From: a bacterium
Lineage (GTDB): Bacteria > SM23-31 > JAUVVT01
Assembly (NCBI GenBank): GCA_030604505.1
Contig: JAUVVT010000175.1
Span: forward strand, 1-5,404
Length of the DNA stretch: 5,404 nucleotides
Reading direction: 5' to 3'
The notes beneath the pieces were generated by a model. That model did not search any database and was not told the origin of the DNA. It saw only the letters and a program-made list of their open reading frames with translations. A program made the position numbers and the translations under genes. Positions 1-5,081 of this stretch are shown one piece after another; the first letter of the stretch is position 1, and every line of letters starts with the position of its first letter.

Positions 1-1
1 A

Positions 2-364
2 TTTGCCGGTTTAAACATAATAAATTCAAAACGTCCATTCCCGGGAAGCTTTGTTATGAATTCACTTGACCTTATGGGTATTGCCACCATCTCCGGTGGA
101 CTTATAAATCCTCCGTATGATGACTATGAAGTATTGTCCTACAAAGATATTGGTTCTTATTTATATAAAAAAATAATTATTCGTAATAATAGAATTATAA
201 GTTATATCTTTATCAATGAAATTGACAAAGCCGGAATATTTTACGGACTTATGACAAACAAATTTAATGTAAAAAATATCAAGCAGTATCTATTAAAAAA
301 AGATTTCGGATTTGTATATACGGAACAAAAATATAGAAAAAAATATTTTGAAAACCCGGCATAA
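2..364 (+). CDS. FAD/NAD(P)-dependent oxidoreductase, C-terminal part (5' end outside window)
   Basis: Only the last 120 residues are present. The reading frame is open from base 2, upstream of the first ATG at 56, so that ATG is an internal Met and not the start. The visible part begins FAGLNI.N...PFPGSFVMNS, followed by LMGIATISGG and then KKIIIRNNRIISYIFINEIDKAGIF. This matches the end of the FAD domain (helix facing the flavin) and the small C-terminal dimerisation domain of pyridine-nucleotide disulfide oxidoreductases of the NADH oxidase / rubredoxin reductase / nitrite reductase type. The FAD and NAD GXGXXG motifs would lie upstream and are not seen. The gene ends 13 nt before the glutamine amidotransferase gene, so the two are probably co-transcribed. 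Oxidoreductases of this type are often encoded beside split glutamate synthases, and an electron-input role is inferred from that context. The family call is fairly firm; the substrate is unknown. Confidence 0.72.
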   Translation, partial: FAGLNIINSKRPFPGSFVMNSLDLMGIATISGGLINPPYDDYEVLSYKDIGSYLYKKIIIRNNRIISYIFINEIDKAGIFYGLMTNKFNVKNIKQYLLKKDFGFVYTEQKYRKKYFENPA

Positions 365-377
365 ATAATAATAACCG

Positions 378-1478
378 ATGAATCAACAAAAAATATTCGA
401 CAGAGGAATCAGAAATATCTCCGGATGCGGGCTGGTCGGATGGATCAACAAGAATAGAAAAAAAGTCTCCGGAGAGATAATCAAGAAATCCGTGTGTCTT
501 TTAAACGACAGGGGAAATGGACTCGGTGCGGGTTTTGCCGCTTATGGAATTTATCCCGACTATAAAGACCTTTATGCATTCCATCTGATGTATGATACCA
601 AAAAAAGTCAAAATGAAACTGAAAAACACTTAAAAGAAACCTGTACTATTGAGCATCTGGAGCCAATTCCGACAAACCCAAAAGCGATTAAAAATTCCAA
701 TCCATCTTTAATGAGATATTTTCTTAAGCCAAAACTTGCCGGTAAAAACATTGATACTTCCGCAAACACTGAAGATGATGAAGTTGTTAAAATTGTGATG
801 GCAGTGAACGACCGGATTGAAGGGGCATTTGCATTTTCAAGTGGTAAAAATATGGGCACTTTCAAAGGTGTCGGATTCCCGGAAGAAATAGCCAACTTTT
901 ACGAAATTGACCAATACAGCGGATACATCTGGATTGGGCATACAAGATTCCCGACAAACACTCCCGGCTGGTGGGGCGGTGCACATCCATTTACCCTGCT
1001 CGACTGGGCTATAATACATAACGGAGAGATTTCATCTTACGGCATAAACAAAAGATACCTTGAAATGTTCGGTTACAAACTGACACTTATGACCGACACC
1101 GAAGTTGCAACTTATCTTTTTGACCTGTTAGTGAGAAAACAAAAATTAAGTATAAAAACAGCATGCACAATTCTTGCACCTCCATTCTGGAAAGATATCG
1201 ACAGAAATAATTCCAATTCTGATTCTATGGAAAAACTCCGCATGATTTATGGAAGCGCTGCTCTGAACGGACCTTTTGCAATACTATTTGCACACAAAAA
1301 TGGTCTTGTTGGATTCAATGACCGTGTAAAACTCCGCCCGCTGGTACTCGGAACAAAAGGGGACACGGTCTATATGTCAAGTGAACAATCGGCAATCTAT
1401 GTAATGTGCGATTCACCGGAAAAAGTCTGGAGCCCAAAAGCAAGCGACCCGGTAATCGTCAACCTGAATAAAAACTAA
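378..1478 (+). CDS. Stand-alone class II glutamine amidotransferase subunit of split glutamate synthase (GltB1-like)
   Basis: This 366-residue protein corresponds to the N-terminal glutaminase domain of GltB, found as a separate subunit in archaeal-type and some bacterial glutamate synthases. It should release ammonia from glutamine and pass it to the FMN synthase subunit. Visible class II amidotransferase (Ntn hydrolase) motifs are SGCGLVGW with the candidate nucleophile Cys17, RGNGLGAGFAAYGIYP, HTRFPTN (Arg190), IIHNGEIS (His214-Asn215-Gly216) and TDTE (Asp240). Cys17 is not next to the initiator Met, so a 16-residue leader would have to be removed to free its amino group; this is inferred from the family. 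The length fits a lone GATase domain, and no FMN or Fe-S domain follows. The ATG at 378 is preceded by an A/T-rich leader without a recognisable Shine-Dalgarno site. The gene sits 13 nt after the oxidoreductase, and the GXGXG partner follows after a repeat-bearing gap. PurF or GlmS is unlikely because no PRTase or SIS domain is present. Confidence 0.88.
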   Translation: MNQQKIFDRGIRNISGCGLVGWINKNRKKVSGEIIKKSVCLLNDRGNGLGAGFAAYGIYPDYKDLYAFHLMYDTKKSQNETEKHLKETCTIEHLEPIPTNPKAIKNSNPSLMRYFLKPKLAGKNIDTSANTEDDEVVKIVMAVNDRIEGAFAFSSGKNMGTFKGVGFPEEIANFYEIDQYSGYIWIGHTRFPTNTPGWWGGAHPFTLLDWAIIHNGEISSYGINKRYLEMFGYKLTLMTDTEVATYLFDLLVRKQKLSIKTACTILAPPFWKDIDRNNSNSDSMEKLRMIYGSAALNGPFAILFAHKNGLVGFNDRVKLRPLVLGTKGDTVYMSSEQSAIYVMCDSPEKVWSPKASDPVIVNLNKN

Positions 1479-1541
1479 AAAAATAAATATCCTTTTAAAA
1501 AAAGAATATGACATTACCACGTCATCAAGAAAAGTTTAAAC

Positions 1542-1578
1542 TATTTCTAATTCCGTGCGCAGCACGGAATTAGAAATA
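1542..1578. repeat. Perfect inverted repeat, 17-bp arms, 3-nt loop
   Basis: The arms TATTTCTAATTCCGTGC (1542-1558) and its exact reverse complement (1562-1578) flank the loop GCA. The core (CCGTGC/GCACGG) is the most GC-rich part of this gap. A transcript would fold into a very stable hairpin. On the + strand it is followed only by mixed T-rich sequence (TTGTTAAGTTTCTTT), so it is not a textbook intrinsic terminator, although it could attenuate or stabilise mRNA between gltB1 and gltB3. A dispersed REP-like palindrome is another possibility. Confidence 0.8.
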
Positions 1579-1595
1579 TTGTTAAGTTTCTTTGC

Positions 1596-1620
1596 TTACT
1601 TTCTTTTCAAAAGAAAGTAA
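1596..1620. repeat. Perfect palindrome, 12-bp arms, 1-nt centre
   Basis: TTACTTTCTTTT (1596-1607), a central C, and its exact reverse complement (1609-1620). It ends 21 nt before the gltB3-like start codon. It is followed by an A-run on the + strand, not a T-run, and on the - strand by GCAAAGAAAC, so it does not look like an intrinsic terminator in either direction. It could be an operator, part of a dispersed palindromic repeat, or an mRNA structure upstream of the start. Sequence is certain, function unknown. Confidence 0.72.
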
Positions 1621-1641
1621 AAAAAATTTTAAATTATAAAA

Positions 1642-2382
1642 ATGAAAACAATAGACGCAAAAGGGGTATACTACAGGGATTTAAACAGACTAATCCGTGA
1701 GACAATAAACAACGGTGAAAGAGAAATCTATCTGAAAAACGTAAAAGGTCAGTATTACATCTGTGATGGAATTAAAGGAAAAAATATAAAAGTAACAATA
1801 GACGGAATTCCCGGCAACGACCTTGCAGCATTTATGGATGGTCCCACAGTAATCTTAAAATCAAACGGTCAGGACAATATCGGCAATACGATGACCGGCG
1901 GAAAAATTATTGTTAACGGCATAGCAGGTGACGTTTGCGGATACGCTATGCGCGGGGGAAAATTATTCGTTAAAGGTGATGTCGGCTACCGTGTCGGTAT
2001 TCATATGAAAGGATACAAAAATCTTAATCCTGTCATAATTATCGGGGGAAAAGCCGGCGATTTTCTCGGGGAATATATGGCGGGAGGAATTTTAATTTTG
2101 CTCGGATTAAATGCGAAAGATAACGAACCCATTTACGGCGACTATCTTGGAACAGGAATGCACGGTGGAGTAATGTATATCAGGGGAAACATAGACCTAT
2201 CAAGATGCGGAAAAGAAGTTGGAATCAAAAAGTTGGATAAAAACGATAAAAAAATCCTCAGTTCTCTTATAAAAGAATTCTCTGAGGATTTCTCAATAAA
2301 TTATGATAAAATTATGTCAAAAGAATTCGTAAAATTATATCCGAAAACAAATCGCCCTTATGGTGCCCTTTACGCAAAATAA
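1642..2382 (+). CDS. Stand-alone GXGXG beta-helix subunit of split glutamate synthase (GltB3-like)
   Basis: This 246-residue protein corresponds to the C-terminal GXGXG domain of the GOGAT large subunit. That domain is a right-handed beta-helix with a structural role in the complex; related domains occur in FwdC/FmdC of formylmethanofuran dehydrogenase. The diagnostic pattern is a series of coils of the form G-(D/N)-x-x-G-x-x-M-x-G-G from about residue 55 to 185, for example GNTMTGGK (81-88), CGYAMRGGK (99-107), LGEYMAGGI (142-150) and GTGMHGGV (170-177). The spacing and the GEYMAGG and TGMHGG coils fit GltB better than FwdC. About 60 lysine-rich, non-repetitive residues form the C-terminus. 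No Shine-Dalgarno site is visible before the ATG; the leader is A/T-only. The gene is 163 nt from gltB1, so it may be read through or have its own promoter. It converges with the homocitrate synthase gene, leaving 2 nt between stop codons, and its 3' part overlaps that gene's candidate terminator on the other strand. Confidence 0.85.
   Translation: MKTIDAKGVYYRDLNRLIRETINNGEREIYLKNVKGQYYICDGIKGKNIKVTIDGIPGNDLAAFMDGPTVILKSNGQDNIGNTMTGGKIIVNGIAGDVCGYAMRGGKLFVKGDVGYRVGIHMKGYKNLNPVIIIGGKAGDFLGEYMAGGILILLGLNAKDNEPIYGDYLGTGMHGGVMYIRGNIDLSRCGKEVGIKKLDKNDKKILSSLIKEFSEDFSINYDKIMSKEFVKLYPKTNRPYGALYAK
2248..2291 (-). terminator. Candidate intrinsic terminator of homocitrate synthase, inside the gltB3-like gene
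   Basis: Read on the - strand, AAATCCTCAG pairs perfectly with CTGAGGATTT (10 bp; + strand 2282-2291 and 2252-2261). The intervening 20 nt can form an inner stem of about six pairs, TTCTTT with AAGAGAA-side bases including a G-U. The 3' arm runs straight into a seven-T tract (+ strand A-run 2248-2254). This is the classic stem plus U-tract arrangement, in the right orientation and 94 nt past the homocitrate synthase stop. On the + strand no T-tract follows, so it should act only on - strand transcripts. Confidence 0.6.
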
Positions 2383-2384
2383 TA

Positions 2385-3527
2385 TCACTTCCCTGCCTTG
2401 CCATTCCAGCTGCGGATATATTCCCTAATCTCTTCCGGAGTATACCTTCTTTTATCAGTAATCGTTTTTAACTCTTTTGTTATCTGAATATACTCTTCCC
2501 TCGTATGACTCAATCCCATCTCTTTTCCAAGCATTTCAATTACGTTCTTACCAAGCAGCCTGTGCCCTACTTCAAGAGTCCTTGAAACACCAAACTCCTC
2601 AATATCAAATATCTCGTATGACTTCGGATTTCTTATAATCGCATTAGTATGAATCCCGGCTGCATGATGGAACGCATTATCGCTCGAAAAATAATTATTA
2701 AACGGAATATCAATATCAAGAAACTCGGCAAGTTTCCTGTCAAGCTCAACCAATTTTTTCAAATTATAATGGTCTATATATTCCCTGTCTGAAATATAAA
2801 GTCTTGCAATTAATCCGCCAACTGGCGTTATTCCATTTCTCTCACCTATTCCCATTATAGAAGTATCGATATGTGTTGCACCGCTCTTAAGAGCAGTATA
2901 GCTGTTTATTATTGCACAACCTGTATCATTATGACCGTGATATTCCATATCGATATTATATCTATTCTTAAAATGTGTAAATAATTCCTCTATTTGATTA
3001 GGGAGTGCAATTCCGGTCGTATCAGGAAAACCGATTCTGTCAACGCCTGCATTTACCACACCATCAAGAACCTTTTCCAGGTCCTCCAGATTACTTCTCG
3101 TTGCATCTTCACCGCTGAATCTCGTCTCGATTTTCATTCCTTTAAGATATTCAGTCATCTTCACTGCTTGTTCTGCCACAAAGTTTATATCCTTTCTTGT
3201 ACTGTATTTCTGTAAGATCGGCGATGTTGCGAACATCATATGAATAACATCAACACCCGAATCTAAAGAAATATCAATATCTTCCTTGGCACATCTGACA
3301 TGAGCTGCTATCTTCGCTTTAAGCCCGAGATTCGATAATATCTTTGCATCTTCCCAACTCTGTGGAGAACATGCAGGGGACGTTACCTCAATATATTCAA
3401 CTCCAAACTCATCAAGGAGATGACTCAACTCAATTTTCATTTCAGTGGTATAGAATGCCTTTGCGAACTGTTCCCCTTCCCTTAAAGTAACATCAACAAT
3501 ATTTAATCTTTTCTCTTCCATAACCAT
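2385..3527 (-). CDS. Homocitrate synthase, Lys20/Thermus type
   Basis: It condenses acetyl-CoA with 2-oxoglutarate to give homocitrate, the committed step of the alpha-aminoadipate lysine pathway. The 380 residues form a DRE-TIM (HMGL-like) barrel with the signature TLREGEQF (14-21; Arg16 catalytic, Glu17 metal ligand), EVTSPACSPQS (47-57), AAHVRC (His76), ETRFSGEDATRS (134-145), EYHGHNDTG (metal-binding His197 and His199) and GIGERNGITPVGG (226-238). A short C-terminal region with FNNYFSSDNAFHHAAGIHTNAI (the subdomain covering the active site) follows. LREGEQF, SP.xSPQS and HNDTGCA match Lys20-like enzymes better than isopropylmalate or citramalate synthase, and the long LeuA C-terminal regulatory domain is absent. 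Met3 at 3521 is an alternative start; neither site has a clear SD. A NifV-like role supplying homocitrate for nitrogenase is possible but no nif gene is seen. It converges with the gltB3-like gene and may be inhibited by lysine, as family members are. Confidence 0.88.
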   Translation of the reverse strand: MVMEEKRLNIVDVTLREGEQFAKAFYTTEMKIELSHLLDEFGVEYIEVTSPACSPQSWEDAKILSNLGLKAKIAAHVRCAKEDIDISLDSGVDVIHMMFATSPILQKYSTRKDINFVAEQAVKMTEYLKGMKIETRFSGEDATRSNLEDLEKVLDGVVNAGVDRIGFPDTTGIALPNQIEELFTHFKNRYNIDMEYHGHNDTGCAIINSYTALKSGATHIDTSIMGIGERNGITPVGGLIARLYISDREYIDHYNLKKLVELDRKLAEFLDIDIPFNNYFSSDNAFHHAAGIHTNAIIRNPKSYEIFDIEEFGVSRTLEVGHRLLGKNVIEMLGKEMGLSHTREEYIQITKELKTITDKRRYTPEEIREYIRSWNGKAGK

Positions 3528-3829
3528 TTCTATTTTTCTTCATTTTCATCATTAATTAAAGTTTTTAATTTAATTAAATATTTTTAAATATCAAAATGTT
3601 TTTTTTGCTTAAATAAACAATCATTCAAAAATAAATATCAAATCATATATAAATTCAGCTAATTCGACAAAAATATTTAAAAATATTTCTACAATAAAAA
3701 ACTATACGAATTGGGCCAATATCTGCATTTCTGACATCTTAATTTAATTTTCAAATTCAAGATAAATAACATAATCTAAATCTTACTTCCAATTTTAATT
3801 TTATCATAGAAAATCAAAGATTATTATTT
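3528..3829. other. 302-nt AT-rich intergenic region, no gene seen
   Basis: This stretch lies between the mntP stop and the homocitrate synthase start, both on the - strand. No credible ORF or RNA gene is visible in it. It is dominated by A- and T-runs. Two copies of a 16-bp AT-only sequence lie in opposite orientation at 3576-3591 and 3673-3688, and the only GC cluster is a small palindrome, ATTGG-G-CCAAT, at 3710-3720. A loose inverted repeat, TCTT-AATTT with AAATT-c-AAGA (3737-3762), follows mntP but has no T-tract. No lysine-riboswitch-like G-rich structure was recognised. Confidence 0.7.
3642..3670 (-). promoter_or_regulatory. Candidate sigma70-type promoter for homocitrate synthase
   Basis: On the - strand, TTGTCG (3665-3670) and TATGAT (3642-3647) are separated by exactly 17 nt, matching 4/6 and 5/6 of the TTGACA/TATAAT consensus. 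Transcription would begin near 3635, leaving a leader of about 108 nt before the ATG at 3527. The surrounding sequence is so AT-rich that chance matches are likely, so this is a weak call. Confidence 0.33.
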
Positions 3830-4396
3830 TTAATTATAAAATGTCAAATGTTCAACTAAAATCTTTATTCCAATCGCAATCAAAATAATCCCTCCCACAG
3901 TTTCAATCCTTTTACCAAAAAAATGTCCTGCTCTATCACCAATAAATACACCGGAAAACGACAACAAGAACGTAATCGTTCCGATCACAATTATTGGTAT
4001 AAAAATGGAAATGTCAAGGAATGCAAAGGTTATCCCAACCGCAAAAGCATCAATACTTGTGGCAATCGATAACATGAACAATACATAAACACTTAAAGGA
4101 TTAAATTCTTTATAATTTTCTTTACCCTTAAATGATTCATAAATCATCCTGATACCTATAAAACTCAGAAGCCCAAAAGCAATCCAGTGGTCAACATTTG
4201 TAATAAAACCCCTGAAGCCAAAACCGGCTAACCATCCCATTAATGGCATTAATGCCTGAAATAAACCAAAAAATGCTCCAACCTTCAAAGCATCACTAAA
4301 TCTCGGACGTCTTATTGTTATTCCACTTGTAATGGATACAGCAAAAGAATCCATCGCTAAGCCCAATGCAATAACTGTAACCGTAATCCAGCTCAT
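3830..4396 (-). CDS. mntP: Manganese efflux pump MntP
   Basis: This inner-membrane exporter removes excess Mn2+ from the cytoplasm. Its 188 residues match the usual length of the family and form six predicted membrane segments, roughly 4-24, 37-57, 68-86, 101-122, 128-150 and 166-184. The protein shows the internal duplication typical of MntP: ALGLAMDSFAVSI in segment 1 (Asp16) and IATSIDAFAVGI in segment 4 (Asp116). Asp residues at these places are essential in characterised MntP. FGLFQALMPLMGWLAG (43-58) and HWIAFGLLSFIGIRMIYES (70-88) are further family hallmarks. A short cytoplasmic loop (about 87-100) separates the two halves. The ATG at 4396 has only a distant AAGG, 11 nt upstream. A promoter with perfect TTGACA precedes it. 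No yybP-ykoY manganese riboswitch was recognised in the 127-nt upstream gap; a direct repeat overlapping the promoter may be the control element instead. No partner gene is needed. Confidence 0.92.
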   Translation of the reverse strand: MSWITVTVIALGLAMDSFAVSITSGITIRRPRFSDALKVGAFFGLFQALMPLMGWLAGFGFRGFITNVDHWIAFGLLSFIGIRMIYESFKGKENYKEFNPLSVYVLFMLSIATSIDAFAVGITFAFLDISIFIPIIVIGTITFLLSFSGVFIGDRAGHFFGKRIETVGGIILIAIGIKILVEHLTFYN

Positions 4397-4430
4397 CTTA
4401 GAATCAACCTTTTTGAAACCATAAAACTGA

Positions 4431-4466
4431 TACTTATCAAATAATCACTATTACTTGTCAATAATC
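4431..4466 (-). repeat. Imperfect tandem direct repeat overlapping the mntP promoter
   Basis: On the - strand, GATTATTGACAAGTA (4452-4466) is followed, with a start-to-start distance of 20 nt, by GATTATTTGATAAGTA (4431-4446). They differ by one inserted base and one substitution. The first copy contains the -35 hexamer and the second the -10 hexamer, and the offset is about two helical turns. This is the geometry of a regulator site with two half-sites on one DNA face. No regulator is identified and chance similarity in AT-rich DNA remains possible. Confidence 0.4.
4433..4461 (-). promoter_or_regulatory. Candidate sigma70-type promoter for mntP
   Basis: On the - strand a perfect TTGACA (4456-4461) is followed after 17 nt by GATAAG (4433-4438), which matches 4/6 of TATAAT. 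Transcription would start near 4426, giving a leader of about 30 nt. The exact -35, ideal spacing and location right before the gene make it the best promoter candidate in the window. Confidence 0.5.
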
Positions 4467-4515
4467 AAAAAAATCTTGCCAGTTGTTGAACACATTTCCA
4501 GCAGTATCAACAACT
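4467..4515 (-). terminator. Hairpin with delayed T-tract after the DsrE-like gene, possible terminator
   Basis: On the - strand, AGTTGTTGA (4507-4515) pairs perfectly with TCAACAACT (4481-4489) across a 17-nt loop, starting 8 nt after the DsrE-like stop codon. A seven-T tract (+ strand A-run 4467-4473) follows, but 7 nt separate it from the stem, which is longer than usual for an efficient intrinsic terminator. The position between the DsrE-like gene and the mntP promoter supports a terminator role. Confidence 0.42.
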
Positions 4516-4523
4516 ATAAATAC

Positions 4524-4952
4524 CTAAAATGTAACCATTTTCCAATCGCTCTTTAACATAGACGTCAGCGGTTTACCCATACCCTTTACCTCGATGCCAA
4601 GTTCTCTCAGCTCTTCAGTAACACCATACATATCAGCACATACAATACATGCTTTTACATCAACTCCTGAATCAATCATCTTTTTAACATAATCCTGCAG
4701 TTCAACATTCTCTGAAAGCAATTTCGAAGAAGGTCCCCAAACAATTAATTGAACCGTATCCCACCATCCCTGCTTTTTTGCATTATAAGTATACATAAAC
4801 ACCATCTTTATGGCAACATCTTTATCTCCGCTTGTCCATACCACTCCCAGTTTAGAAGGCTCACCCATATCTGCCTCCTGTGCATTGGAGTATAAAATCA
4901 CAAATAGTGCAATAATTACAACACAGAGAACTAAAATAATTGCATTTTTCAT
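4524..4952 (-). CDS. Membrane-anchored or exported DsrE-family protein
   Basis: A 142-residue protein with an N-terminal hydrophobic segment (about residues 3-21, AIILVLCVVIIALFVILY), which is either an uncleaved anchor or a signal peptide with a possible site around SNA-QEA. The rest is a small alpha/beta DsrE/DsrF-like domain placed outside the cytoplasm: KLGVVWTSGD, then VQLIVWGPSSKLLSEN, then VKACIVCADMYG with a CXXC pair (Cys102 and Cys105), then ELGIEVKGMGKPLTSMLKSDWKMVTF. This ending is typical of a widespread uncharacterised DsrE subgroup. Family members handle sulfur or act as small-molecule or protein partners in sulfur transfer; the specific function here is unknown. Two consecutive ATGs exist (4955 and 4952). 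I chose the second because the GGAGGT site lies 6 nt before it and only 3 nt before the first. The gene stands alone between an aldo/keto reductase and mntP. Confidence 0.78.
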   Translation of the reverse strand: MKNAIILVLCVVIIALFVILYSNAQEADMGEPSKLGVVWTSGDKDVAIKMVFMYTYNAKKQGWWDTVQLIVWGPSSKLLSENVELQDYVKKMIDSGVDVKACIVCADMYGVTEELRELGIEVKGMGKPLTSMLKSDWKMVTF

Positions 4953-4958
4953 CATATT

Positions 4959-4964
4959 ACCTCC
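4959..4964 (-). promoter_or_regulatory. Strong Shine-Dalgarno site of the DsrE-like gene
   Basis: On the - strand, GGAGGT is followed by AATATGATG. The 6-nt spacing to the second ATG (4952) is better than the 3-nt spacing to the first (4955) and decides the start. It is the only strong SD in the window. A TATAAT hexamer directly abuts it (4965-4970); as a -10 box this would give an almost leaderless transcript lacking the SD, so it is probably not the promoter. Confidence 0.75.
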
Positions 4965-5081
4965 ATTATATAAGTAAACGAAGTCTTCTTCAGTCCACTA
5001 ATTATTATGCCTGTGTGCTAATAGATTAGCTTTACTCTTTTTAAAAGTGAAAATTCAAAACCCGTAAATCATAAATAAAAT

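Noticed and set aside
56..364. A complete 102-residue small protein starting at the ATG at 56
   Set aside because: The frame is open back to base 2 and the upstream residues continue the oxidoreductase fold, so this is a truncated larger gene.
608..1019. Two overlapping - strand ORFs of 95 and 60 residues
   Set aside because: They lie opposite the well-supported amidotransferase gene, whose motifs are intact, and their translations show no family features.
1487..1509. Imperfect inverted repeat ATATCCTTTT with AAAAGAATAT after gltB1
   Set aside because: It has only ten pairs with a mismatch, almost all A-T, and no T-tract; this is expected in such sequence.
1533..1542. Ten-base palindrome AGTTTAAACT
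   Set aside because: It is short, AT-rich and adjacent to the larger hairpin; palindromes this short arise readily by chance.
2994..3215. + strand ORF of 73 residues
   Set aside because: It is antisense to the catalytic barrel of homocitrate synthase, with no ribosome site and no recognisable protein pattern.
4397..4523. yybP-ykoY manganese riboswitch before mntP
   Set aside because: The conserved G-rich loops of that riboswitch are not seen; the gap is AT-rich and mostly accounted for by a hairpin and a promoter, leaving a leader of about 30 nt.
5017..5030. Short hairpin GCTAAT-AG-ATTAGC on the + strand between the aldo/keto reductase and the DsrE-like gene
   Set aside because: It is a six-base-pair stem with a two-base loop, no T-tract on the - strand after it, and 50 nt from the stop codon; too weak to call a terminator.
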